This document shows, one piece after another, positions 32,451 to 41,589 of a stretch of DNA of 64,000 bases (within the stretch, counting starts at the first letter, position 1; every line of letters begins with the position of its first letter). A program made the translations under genes and the position numbers. This DNA comes from Bradyrhizobium septentrionale (lineage in GTDB: Bacteria > Pseudomonadota > Alphaproteobacteria > Rhizobiales > Xanthobacteraceae): assembly GCF_011516645.4 (NCBI RefSeq), contig NZ_CP088285.1, positions 6,838,501 through 6,902,500 on the forward strand. Direction: 5' to 3'. The notes beneath the pieces were generated by a model. That model saw only the letters and a program-made list of their open reading frames with translations, made no database searches and was not told the DNA's origin.

Positions 32451-34373
32451 ATGGCTGCCAGCGTCTCATCCACCGAAGCCCAGGAGGGTCAAGGCTCGGG
32501 CCAAGGAACGGGCCAAGGCACCTCCGGCTTCTGGGCCCTGACACTGGGCAGCATCGGGGTTGTGTTCGGCGATATCGGGACGTCGCCGCTCTACGCATTC
32601 CGGGAGGCGGTCGGCGGCGCCGCGCATGGCCAGCCGGTCACCCGCATCATGGTGCTCGGCGTGCTCAGCCTGATCCTGTGGGCGCTGTTCACCGTCGTCA
32701 CCGCGAAATACGTGCTGCTGCTGCTGCGCGCCGACAACAATGGCGAGGGCGGCACGCTGTCGCTGATGGCGCTCGGCCAGCGCGCGATCGGACGGCGCAG
32801 CTGGCCGCTGCTCGCGCTCGGCGTGGTTGGCGCCTCGATGTTCATCGGCGATTCCATGATCACGCCGGCGATCTCGGTGCTGTCGGCGGTCGAAGGTCTC
32901 AAGCTCGCCACGCCGCATCTCGAGCACTATGTGGTGCCGCTGACGATCCTGATCCTCGTCCTGCTGTTCTCGGTGCAGAGCTCCGGCACCGCCCGCGTCG
33001 CCTCCGCCTTCGGGCCGGTGATGGTGCTGTGGTTCGCCGGGCTTGCGGTGATGGGGCTGGTCCACATCACGGACGATCCGTCGGTGCTGGCGGCGATCAA
33101 TCCGTATTACGCGCTCCAGTTCATGCTGACCCACGGCACCATCGGCCTCGTGACCTTGGGCGCGGTGTTCCTCGCGGTGACCGGCGGCGAGGCGCTGTAT
33201 GCCGATCTCGGGCATTTCGGCCGCAAGCCGATCCAGTCCGGCTGGCTGTTCTTCGTGCTGCCCGCGCTGCTCCTGAACTATTTCGGGCAGGGCGCGCTGG
33301 TGCTGTCCGATCCCTCGGCGATCGAGAACTCGTTCTACCGCATGGTGCCGGACGTGCTGCTGCTGCCGCTGGTCGGGCTTGCCACCGCCGCGACTGTGAT
33401 CGCAAGCCAGGCCGTCATCACCGGCGCCTATTCGCTGATCAGCCAGGCGGTGCAGCTCGGGCTGTTGCCGCGCTTCGAGGTCCGCTACACCTCGGAGACC
33501 CATGCCGGCCAGATCTATTTGCCGCGCGTCAACCGGCTGCTGTTGATCGGCGTGCTGCTGCTGGTGCTGCTGTTCCGCACCTCGAGCGGGCTCGCCTCGG
33601 CCTACGGCATCGCGGTCTCCACCACCATGGTCGCCGACGGTATCATGGGCTTCATCGTGATCTGGAAGCTGTGGAACTGGCGCGCGGCGTCGGCGGCGGC
33701 GTTGATCCTGCCGTTCGTGATCGTCGACATGACCTTCTTCAGCGCCAATCTGCTGAAGCTGTTCGAGGGCGCCTGGGTGCCGCTGTTGTTCGGCGCCGTG
33801 ATGGCGACGATGATCTGGACCTGGCGCCGCGGCGCCGCGATTCTGATCGCCAAGACCCGCCGCATCGAGGTGCCGCTGCGCGATCTGATTCACAGTCTGG
33901 AGAAGCGGCCGCCGCACATCGTCAAGGGCACCGCGGTGTTCCTGACCAGCGATCCCAGTTTCGTGCCGACCGCCCTGTTGCACAATCTGAAGCACAACAA
34001 GGTGCTGCACGAGCACAATGTGATCCTGACCATCGAGACCGCACCGACGCCACGCGTCGATCTGTCGGAGCGCGTCAACATGGAGAAGGTCAGCGACAAG
34101 TTCACCGCGGTGCGGCTGCGTTTCGGCTACATGGAATCGCCGAACGTGCCGAAGGCGCTGGCGGTCGCACGCAAGCTCGGCTGGCAGTTCGACATCATGG
34201 CGACCTCGTTCTTCGTGTCGCGCCGCTCGCTCAAGCCCTCGGCCCAGTCCGGCATGCCGCAATGGCAGGACCATCTGTTCATCGCGATGAGCCGCTCCGC
34301 CAACGATGCCACCGACTATTTCCAGATCCCGACCGGCCGGGTGGTTGAAGTGGGTACCCAGGTAACTATTTGA
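32451..34373 (+). CDS. kup: Kup-type potassium uptake transporter (copy 1)
   Basis: 640 residues of the KUP/HAK/KT family, a proton-coupled potassium importer in the inner membrane. The signature [20 protein letters not shown] lies near the N-terminus, followed by about 12 hydrophobic segments and [20 protein letters not shown]. The C-terminal cytoplasmic part of about 170 residues includes [20 protein letters not shown]. The full family length is present. A closely related second copy begins 154 bases downstream in the same orientation, so this is a tandem duplication. The first about 30 residues are Gly/Gln/Ser-rich and probably disordered. Confidence 0.93.
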   Translation: MAASVSSTEAQEGQGSGQGTGQGTSGFWALTLGSIGVVFGDIGTSPLYAFREAVGGAAHGQPVTRIMVLGVLSLILWALFTVVTAKYVLLLLRADNNGEGGTLSLMALGQRAIGRRSWPLLALGVVGASMFIGDSMITPAISVLSAVEGLKLATPHLEHYVVPLTILILVLLFSVQSSGTARVASAFGPVMVLWFAGLAVMGLVHITDDPSVLAAINPYYALQFMLTHGTIGLVTLGAVFLAVTGGEALYADLGHFGRKPIQSGWLFFVLPALLLNYFGQGALVLSDPSAIENSFYRMVPDVLLLPLVGLATAATVIASQAVITGAYSLISQAVQLGLLPRFEVRYTSETHAGQIYLPRVNRLLLIGVLLLVLLFRTSSGLASAYGIAVSTTMVADGIMGFIVIWKLWNWRAASAAALILPFVIVDMTFFSANLLKLFEGAWVPLLFGAVMATMIWTWRRGAAILIAKTRRIEVPLRDLIHSLEKRPPHIVKGTAVFLTSDPSFVPTALLHNLKHNKVLHEHNVILTIETAPTPRVDLSERVNMEKVSDKFTAVRLRFGYMESPNVPKALAVARKLGWQFDIMATSFFVSRRSLKPSAQSGMPQWQDHLFIAMSRSANDATDYFQIPTGRVVEVGTQVTI

Positions 34374-34527
34374 TGCGGCAACGAATTCTACAGTTGAAAA
34401 GCTGTGATCTATGCGTGATATGCATGGCGGAGGCCTGAATCCGGGCTAACCTATGCATTCCTGCCGGGAGTATAGCCCTGCGACCCGGCATTGTGCGGTG
34501 CGGCAGAAGACAGAGGCGCAGCTTCCC

Positions 34528-36453
34528 ATGTCATCCGAGAGTGCGATCACCGCGGCGGAAGCGCCGGCGGCAAATGGCCATGGCGAGGCGCATTCCACCG
34601 CCACCTTCAAGGCGCTGATGCTCGGCAGCATCGGTGTCGTCTATGGCGACATCGGCACCAGCCCGCTCTACGCGCTGCGCGAAGCCATTGTCGCGGCCAG
34701 CGGCGGCGAGGGCGGCGTGACGGCTCATGCGGTGCTCGGCGTGCTCTCGCTGATCCTGTGGGCGCTGATCGTCGTCGTCACGCTGAAATACGTCGTGATC
34801 CTGCTCCGCGCCGACAACAACGGCGAAGGCGGTACGCTGGCGCTGATGGCGCTGGCGCAGCGCGCGGTCACCAAGGGCGGCGCCGCAATCGTGCTGCTCG
34901 GCATCATCAGCGGCGCGCTGTTCTATGGCGACGCCGTCATCACGCCGGCGCTCTCGGTGTTGTCGGCGATCGAAGGCATCAAGCTCGTCACCTCCACCTT
35001 CGATCCCTATGTCGTCCCGCTCACAGTGGTGATCCTGGTCGTGCTGTTCGCGGTGCAGTCGCGCGGCACCGCGCGCGTGGCGGCGTTCTTCGGCCCGGTG
35101 ATGTGCGTGTGGTTCGCCGTGATTGCGATCGCGGCGCTGCCGCAGATCGCGCGGCATCCGGAGGTGCTGTACGCGCTCAACCCGATCCTTGCGGTGTCGT
35201 TCATGCTGCATCACGGCGTGATCGGCTTCATCACGCTCGGTGCGGTCTTCCTCGCCGTGACCGGCGCGGAAGCGCTCTATGCCGATCTCGGCCACTTCGG
35301 CAAACGCCCGATCCAGACCGCGTGGCTGTTCATCGTGCTGCCATCGCTAGCGCTGAACTATCTGGGGCAGGGCGCGCTCCTGATCGGCGATCCCAAGGGG
35401 ATCGAGAACCCGTTCTTCCTGATGTTCCCGGACTGGGCGCTGATCCCGATGGTCGCGCTTGCGACCATGGCGACCGTGATTGCGAGCCAGGCCGTTATCA
35501 CCGGCGCCTATTCGCTGACCCGGCAGGCGATCCAGCTCGGCCTTATGCCGCGGTTCGAGATCCGCCACACCTCGGAGGCGCATTCCGGGCAGATCTACAT
35601 GCCGCGCATCAACCGCTTCCTGTTCATCGCGGTGATCGTGCTGGTGCTGATGTTCCGCTCATCGAGCGCGCTGGCGTCGGCCTACGGCATCTCGGTGACC
35701 GGCACCATGGTGGTGACGGCGATGATGGGCTTTGTGGTGATCTGGCGGGTCTGGAAATGGTCGCCGATCGCCGCCGCCGCGCTGGTTGCGCCGTTCCTGT
35801 TCCTCGACATCACCTTCCTTGCCGCCAACCTGCTCAAGGTGTTCGAGGGCGGCTGGGTGCCGCTCGCGCTTGGCGGGGCCATGATCCTGGTGATGTACAC
35901 TTGGCGGCGCGGCAGCCGGCTGCTGTTCGAGAAATCGCGCAAGCTGGAATTCCCGCTCGACGATCTCGTCAAGATGCTGGAGAAGCGGCCGCCGCAGCGG
36001 GTCTCCGGCACCGCGGTGTTCCTGACCAGCGACCCCGTCAGCGCGCCGACCGCGCTGATGCACAGCCTCAAGCACTACAAGGTGCTGCACGAGAAGAACG
36101 TGATCCTCACCATCGAGACCGCGCCGACGCCGCGGATCGATCCGTCCGAGCGGGTGCGGATGGAGCAGCTGAGCGAGACCTTCTCCAAAGTGACGCTGAA
36201 GTTCGGCTTCATGGAACAGCCGAACGTGCCGAAGACGCTGGCGATCGCCCGCAAGCTCGGCTGGCAGTTCGACATCATGTCGACCTCGTTCTTCCTGTCC
36301 CGCCGTGCGCTGAAGCCCGCGGCGCATTCGGGCATGCCGAGCTGGCAGGACCATCTGTTCATCGCGCTGAGCCGCTCGTCGAACGACGCCACCGACTATT
36401 TCCAGATCCCGACCGGGCGGGTGGTCGAGGTCGGCACGCAAGTCACGATCTAG
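34528..36453 (+). CDS. kup: Kup-type potassium uptake transporter (copy 2)
   Basis: 641 residues from the ATG at 34528. A longer frame to 34453 exists, but this start gives the same length as copy 1. It has the same KUP signature ([20 protein letters not shown]), [20 protein letters not shown] and a C-terminal [20 protein letters not shown]. The two copies are strongly alike along their whole length and share the same C-terminal peptide ([20 protein letters not shown]), but differ at many internal positions, so the duplication is not recent. Regulation or affinity may differ between them; nothing in the sequence shows which is used under which condition. Confidence 0.92.
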   Translation: MSSESAITAAEAPAANGHGEAHSTATFKALMLGSIGVVYGDIGTSPLYALREAIVAASGGEGGVTAHAVLGVLSLILWALIVVVTLKYVVILLRADNNGEGGTLALMALAQRAVTKGGAAIVLLGIISGALFYGDAVITPALSVLSAIEGIKLVTSTFDPYVVPLTVVILVVLFAVQSRGTARVAAFFGPVMCVWFAVIAIAALPQIARHPEVLYALNPILAVSFMLHHGVIGFITLGAVFLAVTGAEALYADLGHFGKRPIQTAWLFIVLPSLALNYLGQGALLIGDPKGIENPFFLMFPDWALIPMVALATMATVIASQAVITGAYSLTRQAIQLGLMPRFEIRHTSEAHSGQIYMPRINRFLFIAVIVLVLMFRSSSALASAYGISVTGTMVVTAMMGFVVIWRVWKWSPIAAAALVAPFLFLDITFLAANLLKVFEGGWVPLALGGAMILVMYTWRRGSRLLFEKSRKLEFPLDDLVKMLEKRPPQRVSGTAVFLTSDPVSAPTALMHSLKHYKVLHEKNVILTIETAPTPRIDPSERVRMEQLSETFSKVTLKFGFMEQPNVPKTLAIARKLGWQFDIMSTSFFLSRRALKPAAHSGMPSWQDHLFIALSRSSNDATDYFQIPTGRVVEVGTQVTI

Positions 36454-36589
36454 GGTCTACGATCCAGCGTTTCTGCGCAGCATCTAACCCGTTTCGGACG
36501 CTTGATTTTCTCCGCGCAAGAGGCGACTTTGCGGCCCGGAACGGCGAGCCGTGCGACGCTCGCCAACTGATTGTCGGGAGGATATTTCC

Positions 36590-36919
36590 GTGGCGGACCA
36601 CAAAGTGGAAGATTTGTTTCCGGACGAGGTGTCGAAGGGCATAGCGGAAGGCCGCTATCTCCTGGTCGACGTCCGCGAGCCCAATGAGGTTGCCGTCGAG
36701 GCCTATCCCGATGGCGTCGTGGTGGCGCTGTCGACGTTCGATCCGGCCGCGATTCCCGATCCGCAGGGCAAGCAGGTGGTGTTCGCCTGCCGCTCGGGCA
36801 AGCGCTCGGTGACGGCCTCGCTGGCCGCCCAGGCCGCGGGCCTGCCTTACGACAAGCATCTGGCTGGCGGCATCATCGGCTGGAAGGCGGCGGGACTGCC
36901 GACCAAGACGGGCGGCTGA
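36590..36919 (+). CDS. Rhodanese-like sulfurtransferase
   Basis: 109 residues from a GTG at 36590 with GGGAGG upstream. It is a single rhodanese domain: YLLVDVREPNEVAVEAYPDG early on and the active loop VVFACRSGKRSVTASLAAQA with the nucleophilic Cys, then HLAGGIIGWKAAGLP, the usual C-terminal motif. It transfers sulfur from a persulfide to an acceptor; the physiological partner is unknown. It ends 8 bases before the aminotransferase gene, with which it is cotranscribed. Confidence 0.88.
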   Translation: MADHKVEDLFPDEVSKGIAEGRYLLVDVREPNEVAVEAYPDGVVVALSTFDPAAIPDPQGKQVVFACRSGKRSVTASLAAQAAGLPYDKHLAGGIIGWKAAGLPTKTGG

Positions 36920-36927
36920 TTGCTGAC

Positions 36928-38097
36928 ATGACCTCCATGAACAAGGTCTTCGCGGACCTTCCCGTCACGATCTTCGAGGCGATGTCGCAGGCTGCGCGCG
37001 ACAACAACGCCATCAATCTCGGCCAGGGCTTTCCCGACGATCCCGGACCGGAGGACATCCGCCGCGCCGCCGCGGATGCTTCCGTCAACGGCTACAACCA
37101 GTATCCGTCGATGATGGGCATCCCGGAGCTTCGTCAGGCGATCGCATCGCATTACGGTCATTGGCACGGGCTCAAGCTCGACCCGATGACCGAGGTGATG
37201 GTCACCTCCGGTGGCACCGAGGCGCTGACGTCCTCGATCCTGGCGATGATCGAGCCGGGCGACGAAGTGGTGTGCTTCCAGCCGGTCTATGATTCCTACC
37301 TGCCGATCATCCGCCAGGCCGGCGGCATTCCCCGCCTGTTGCGGCTCGAGCCGCCGGAATGGCGGCTCAACGAGGAGATGCTGCGCAGCGTCTTCAACCA
37401 CAAGACCAAGGCGGTGCTGTTCAACAATCCGCTCAACCCGGCCGCCGTGGTCTATCCGCGCGAGGACCTCGAACTGCTGGCGCGATTCTGCCAGGAGTTC
37501 GACGTGGTCGCGATCTGCGACGAGGTCTGGGAGCATGTGGTGTTCGACGGCCGCGAGCACATCCCGCTGATCACGATCCCGGGCATGCGCGACCGCACCA
37601 TCAAGGTCGGCAGCGCCGGCAAGATCTTCTCGCTGACGGGATGGAAGATCGGCTTCGTCTGCGCCGCACCGCCGCTGCTGCGGGTCGCCGCCAAGGTGCA
37701 CCAGTTCCTCACCTTCACGACGGCGCCCAACCTGCAGGCGGCCGTTGCGTATGGCCTTGGCAAGTCGGACGATTATTTCCTCGACATGCGCAAGGACATG
37801 GCGCGCAGCCGCGACCGCCTCACCAAGGGGTTGGAGAGCATCGGCTTTCCGGTGCTGAAGTCGCAGGGGACCTACTTCCTCACCGTCGATCTGTCGCCAC
37901 TTGGGCTCAACGAGACCGACGCCGAGTTCTGCTGGCGAATTGTGCAGGATTACAAGGTTGCGGCTATTCCGGTGTCGGCGTTCTACGAGCAGGATGCTGT
38001 GACGTCTGTCGTGCGTTTTTGTTTCGCCAAGAAGGACTCGACGCTCGACACTGCGCTGGAGCGGCTGTCCGACGCCGTGCACCGCCGCAAGAGGTAG
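36928..38097 (+). CDS. Class I/II PLP-dependent aminotransferase
   Basis: 389 residues, fold-type I. Motifs: INLGQGFPDDPGPEDIRRAA, VTSGGTEALTSSILAMIEPG, NNPLNPAAVVYPREDLELLA, CDEVWEHVVFDG with the PLP Asp, and the Schiff-base lysine in KVGSAGKIFSLTGWKIGF. This profile resembles methionine/kynurenine aminotransferases of the YbdL/KAT type. It lies between a rhodanese and a polyamine-type binding protein (6 bases before the next start). The operon could therefore deal with sulfur amino acids or polyamines, but the substrate cannot be fixed from sequence. Confidence 0.88.
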   Translation: MTSMNKVFADLPVTIFEAMSQAARDNNAINLGQGFPDDPGPEDIRRAAADASVNGYNQYPSMMGIPELRQAIASHYGHWHGLKLDPMTEVMVTSGGTEALTSSILAMIEPGDEVVCFQPVYDSYLPIIRQAGGIPRLLRLEPPEWRLNEEMLRSVFNHKTKAVLFNNPLNPAAVVYPREDLELLARFCQEFDVVAICDEVWEHVVFDGREHIPLITIPGMRDRTIKVGSAGKIFSLTGWKIGFVCAAPPLLRVAAKVHQFLTFTTAPNLQAAVAYGLGKSDDYFLDMRKDMARSRDRLTKGLESIGFPVLKSQGTYFLTVDLSPLGLNETDAEFCWRIVQDYKVAAIPVSAFYEQDAVTSVVRFCFAKKDSTLDTALERLSDAVHRRKR

Positions 38098-38103
38098 ACC
38101 AGA

Positions 38104-39213
38104 ATGCAGAAGCAGAACCGTCGTCTCGTCAGCTTCGTCGGCGCGATCGCCACGGTTCTGCTACTCGGCGCCTCTGCGGGTGCGGAGGAGCGTACGGTCA
38201 ACTTCTACAACTGGTCGAACTACATGGCGCCGGGAGTCCTCGAGGACTTCACCAAGGAAACCGGCATCAAGGTCGTCTACGATACGTTCGACGCCAATGA
38301 GACGCTGGAGACGCGGCTGCTCGCCGGCAAGTCGGGCTACGACGTCGTGGTGCCGACCGGCTACTTCCTGCAGCGCCAGATCACCGCGAAGGTGTTCCTG
38401 AAGCTCGATAAGTCGAAGCTGCCGAACCTCGCCAATGCATGGCCCGTGGTGACCGGTCAGCTCGCCACCTACGATCCCGGCAACAATTACGGCGCCAACT
38501 ACATGTGGGGCACCACCGGCATCGGCTACAACGTCAAGATGGCGGAGAAGATTCTCGGGCCGGATGCGAAGATCGACAGCTGGGACATCGTGTTCAAGCC
38601 GGAGAACCTCGCCAAGTTCAAGGATTGCGGCATCCACATGCTGGATTCCGCCGACGACATCCTGCCGGCGGCGCTGAGCTATCTTGGCCTCGATCCGAAC
38701 TCGACCAAGCAGGCCGACCTCGAGAAGGCCGCCGATCTCGTCATCAAAATCCGGCCCTATGTGCGCAAGTTCCATTCGTCCGAATATCTCGGCGCGCTGG
38801 CCTCGGGCGAGATCTGCTTCGTGGTCGGATGGTCGGGCGACATCATGCAGGCACGCAGCCGTGCAGCCGAAGCCAACACCGGCGTCGAGATCGGCTACAC
38901 GATCCCGAAGGAGGGGGCGCAGATGTTCTTCGACAATCTCGCGATCCCCGCCGATGCCAAGAATGTCACTGAGGCCTATGAGCTGATCAACTATCTCTAC
39001 CGGCCCGAGGTCGCGGCGAAGAACTCGAACTTCCTGTCCTACGCCAACGGCAATCTGGCGAGCCAGAAGCTGATCGATCCGAAGATTTTCAACGACATGA
39101 ACATCTATCCCGACGAGGCGATGCAGAAGAAGCTGTTCGTGATCACGGCGCACGATCCGGCGACGCAGCGGATCATCAACCGGCTGTGGACGCGGGTGAA
39201 GACGGGGAAGTGA
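38104..39213 (+). CDS. Spermidine/putrescine-type ABC transporter substrate-binding protein
   Basis: 369 residues. The signal peptide (VGAIATVLLLGASAGAEE) is followed by a type-2 periplasmic binding fold of the PotD/PotF family: VNFYNWSNYMAPGVLEDFTK, YDTFDANETLETRLLAGKSG, YDVVVPTGYFLQRQI and NYGANYMWGTTGIGYN. PotF-type proteins capture putrescine in the periplasm. No permease or ATPase gene follows; the next gene is on the other strand. It must therefore work with a transporter encoded elsewhere or as an orphan sensor. It is cotranscribed with the aminotransferase, which could act on a polyamine-derived compound (inferred). Confidence 0.88.
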   Translation: MQKQNRRLVSFVGAIATVLLLGASAGAEERTVNFYNWSNYMAPGVLEDFTKETGIKVVYDTFDANETLETRLLAGKSGYDVVVPTGYFLQRQITAKVFLKLDKSKLPNLANAWPVVTGQLATYDPGNNYGANYMWGTTGIGYNVKMAEKILGPDAKIDSWDIVFKPENLAKFKDCGIHMLDSADDILPAALSYLGLDPNSTKQADLEKAADLVIKIRPYVRKFHSSEYLGALASGEICFVVGWSGDIMQARSRAAEANTGVEIGYTIPKEGAQMFFDNLAIPADAKNVTEAYELINYLYRPEVAAKNSNFLSYANGNLASQKLIDPKIFNDMNIYPDEAMQKKLFVITAHDPATQRIINRLWTRVKTGK

Positions 39214-39246
39214 CGGGCGTTCGCGCGGGCAATGGCGAAGTCCGGC

Positions 39247-40182
39247 CTACCGCCAGCGCCGGTGCAACCAGAGCCATTGATCCGGATACTCGCGGACCCA
39301 GCCTTCGACCACGTCGGTGATCGCCTGCATCGTGCCCTGGATATCGATCTCGCCGGATGCGTCGAACACCGGCTTCACTTCCTCGGAGACTTCGCCGCGG
39401 AAACGGCCGTCGGGCAGGCGGATGATCCGCGTGCCGTGGATCGGGCAGTCGATCTGCCGGCGCAGGCGCGCCAGCAGCGGGTTCGCCGTGGTCTTGCGGC
39501 CGAAGAAGGTGACGGGAACGCCGTTGGTCAGATACTGATCGACCAGCATCGCAACGTGCTGGCCGTCTTGCAGGGCCTTTGCCAGCTTGAGCGGCGCGTC
39601 CCGGCCGGCCGGGACCAGCGTGCCCAAATTGACGGCCCGGATCCGTTCGATGGCGCGGTCGGCGGCCTCGATGTTCGGTCGCCGGAACAAAACGACGGCT
39701 TCGAGCCCATGCGCGGCGGCGGCGAGCGGAGAAAGCTCCCAGTTGCCGAGATGCGCGGCAAAGAACAGCGCCGGTTTGCCGTCGTCGCGGAGCTGATCGA
39801 ACAATTGCTTGCTGCGTCCGGAGAATTCGACCCGGCCGGGCTTGTCGGGATGCGCGGGGTCGTGGTCCCAGATGCGATCGAGATGCGCAAATTCGGCACC
39901 GATGCGGCCGAGATTGTGCCAGACCCCGGTCAGGATCGTCTCGATCTCTTCCGGTGACTTTTCCGGGAAGGCCGCCGTGAGATTCTCGCGGCCAATGCGA
40001 TCCTCGCGCAACCTGCGGCCGATGAAATGCGCGGCGTGACCGAAGAAATTTGCAGTCTTGTCCGGATCGAAGTAGCGCGTGGTTCGCAGCAGGCCGGTCG
40101 TCAGCGCGCCGATCGCAGCGCCCGTCACAGGCTTGGCGGCGTCACGCAGGCGCGCCCGGGCGCGAAGGAGCAGGCGTTTCAT
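39247..40182 (-). CDS. lpxXL: Lipid A late acyltransferase (LpxXL/HtrB-like)
   Basis: 311 residues of the LPLAT family: the catalytic HX4E motif in FFAAHLGNWELSPLA, then VLFRRPNIEAADRAIERIR, and the later GVPVTFFGRKTTANPLLARL and QWLWLHRRWR typical of LpxL-type enzymes. The N-terminal region RARLRDAAKPVTGAAIGALT is weakly hydrophobic. It lies 22 bases downstream of fabF1 in an operon headed by acpXL, so the likely job is transfer of a very-long-chain acyl group from AcpXL to lipid A. The symbol is inferred from that context. Confidence 0.85.
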   Translation of the reverse strand: MKRLLLRARARLRDAAKPVTGAAIGALTTGLLRTTRYFDPDKTANFFGHAAHFIGRRLREDRIGRENLTAAFPEKSPEEIETILTGVWHNLGRIGAEFAHLDRIWDHDPAHPDKPGRVEFSGRSKQLFDQLRDDGKPALFFAAHLGNWELSPLAAAAHGLEAVVLFRRPNIEAADRAIERIRAVNLGTLVPAGRDAPLKLAKALQDGQHVAMLVDQYLTNGVPVTFFGRKTTANPLLARLRRQIDCPIHGTRIIRLPDGRFRGEVSEEVKPVFDASGEIDIQGTMQAITDVVEGWVREYPDQWLWLHRRWR

Positions 40183-40204
40183 CTGATGAGGCGATGGAGC
40201 CGGC

Positions 40205-41482
40205 CTAAGCCGGCTCGCGCGTCAGGATCAGCGAGGCGTTCTGCCCGCCGAACCCGAACGAGTTCGACATCACAGCGGTCACCTTGGCGTCGCGCGCCTT
40301 GTTGCCGACCACGTCGAACGGGATCGCGGGGTCGGGCACCTCGTAATTGATCGTCGGCGGAATGCGTTGATGCTCGAGCGTCAGCAGCGAGAAGATCGCC
40401 TCGACCGCACCGGCGGCCGAGATGGTGTGACCGACCGCCGATTTGTTCGACGACACGGGAATATTTGGCGTGTGCTCGCCGAACACGGCCGCGGTCGCCA
40501 GATATTCCATCTTGTCGTTTTCCGGCGTCGAGGTGCCGTGTGCGTTGATGTGGTCGATCTGGTGCGGCTCCATGCCGGCGTCCGCAAGCGTCTTGCGCAC
40601 GCAGCCGATTGCCGGCTTGCCGTCGGGGGCGGAGCGGGTGCGGTGGAAGGAGTCGGTCAGCTCGCCGCAGCCGGCGACGACGCCCAGGATGTGCGCGCCG
40701 CGCGCCATCGCGGCCTCGTAGCTCTCCAGCACCAGCGCGCCGGCGCCTTCGGCCATCACGAAGCCGTCGCGGTTCTTCGAGAACGGTTTTGAGGCGCCCT
40801 GGGGCGGATCGTTCTGGGTGGAAAGGGCCGAGAGCAGCGAGAAACGCACCATGGCTTCCGGGTTCACCGAGCCGTCGGTCGCGATGCACAGCGTCGCATC
40901 GGTTTCGCCGCGGCGGATCGCCTCGACGCCGAGCTGGATCGCGGTCGCGCCGGACGCACAAGCCGTCGAGAGCGAAATCGGTGATCCCTTGGTGCCGAAG
41001 GTCTCGGCCAGGCTGAGCGCGACGGAGCCGAACGTAAAGCGCCGGTGGAAGTGCGCAAACTTGCCGCCGCTGCAGGTCGCCAGATAGTCGATGATGCCAA
41101 AGTCCTTTGTCGGAACCTCGCGCGCGATTTCGAGCCGCTGCGGCCACTCGGTCTCGATCGGTGCGACCGCCAGGAACATCGGGCCGGGAAAGTCGCCCTT
41201 GGTGCCGATGCCGGATTGCTCCAGCGCTTCCTCGGTCGCGATCTCGGCCAGACGCTGTGACAGGCTGGTCGAGGAGAACGGGTCGACGGTGACGAAATCG
41301 ACGGCGCCGGCCATCGTCGTCTTCAGGCTGTCGAGCGGGAAACGGGTCACGGTCTTGATGCCGGACTCGCCCGCGGTCAGGCGCTTCCAATTGTCGGTCT
41401 TGCCGCCGCCGAGCGACGTCACGATTCCCATGCCGGTCACGACAACGATCGGTCGGCCGAATTTATCGCGTGGTGCTGTCAT
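40205..41482 (-). CDS. fabF1XL: Beta-ketoacyl-ACP synthase of the very-long-chain acyl cluster (FabF1-like)
   Basis: 425 residues, KAS II type. The catalytic triad is complete: Cys in SLSTACASGATAIQLG, His in HINAHGTSTPENDKME, His in SNKSAVGHTISAAGAVEAIF, with the C-terminal NSFGFGGQNASLIL. It should condense malonyl units onto an acyl chain held on AcpXL. It lies between fabF2 and lpxXL. The 107 bases before it hold two palindromes, so its expression relative to fabF2 may differ. Known rhizobial clusters have an alcohol-dehydrogenase gene between fabF1 and lpxXL; none is present here. Confidence 0.87.
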   Translation of the reverse strand: MTAPRDKFGRPIVVVTGMGIVTSLGGGKTDNWKRLTAGESGIKTVTRFPLDSLKTTMAGAVDFVTVDPFSSTSLSQRLAEIATEEALEQSGIGTKGDFPGPMFLAVAPIETEWPQRLEIAREVPTKDFGIIDYLATCSGGKFAHFHRRFTFGSVALSLAETFGTKGSPISLSTACASGATAIQLGVEAIRRGETDATLCIATDGSVNPEAMVRFSLLSALSTQNDPPQGASKPFSKNRDGFVMAEGAGALVLESYEAAMARGAHILGVVAGCGELTDSFHRTRSAPDGKPAIGCVRKTLADAGMEPHQIDHINAHGTSTPENDKMEYLATAAVFGEHTPNIPVSSNKSAVGHTISAAGAVEAIFSLLTLEHQRIPPTINYEVPDPAIPFDVVGNKARDAKVTAVMSNSFGFGGQNASLILTREPA

Positions 41483-41512
41483 GGTTTCCCCGTCGGTACT
41501 TGCGCCGAACTT

Positions 41513-41588
41513 AAAGCGCGATGAGACTCATCGCGCTTTAGCTATTTGTTTGAGCATGATCTTTTCGGAAAGCTTTTCCGGATCATGC
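41513..41588. repeat. Two adjacent palindromes in the fab operon
   Basis: AAAGCGCGATGAG-A-CTCATCGCGCTTT (41513-41539) is a perfect 13-base stem with a one-base centre. A second palindrome (41554-41588) begins GCATGATC and ends GGATCATGC with a CGGAAAGCTTTTCCG core. Both lie between the fabF2 stop and the fabF1 start, and the second touches the fabF2 stop. This type of sequence is widely repeated in Rhizobiales. Confidence 0.75.
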
Positions 41589-41589
41589 A

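Noticed and set aside
32466..34274. A 602-codon minus-strand frame
   Set aside because: Shadow of the first kup gene; composition is Gln/His/Arg-rich and without domains.
34374..34527. Possible riboswitch before the second kup gene
   Set aside because: No known motif or convincing structure was visible in the 154 bases.
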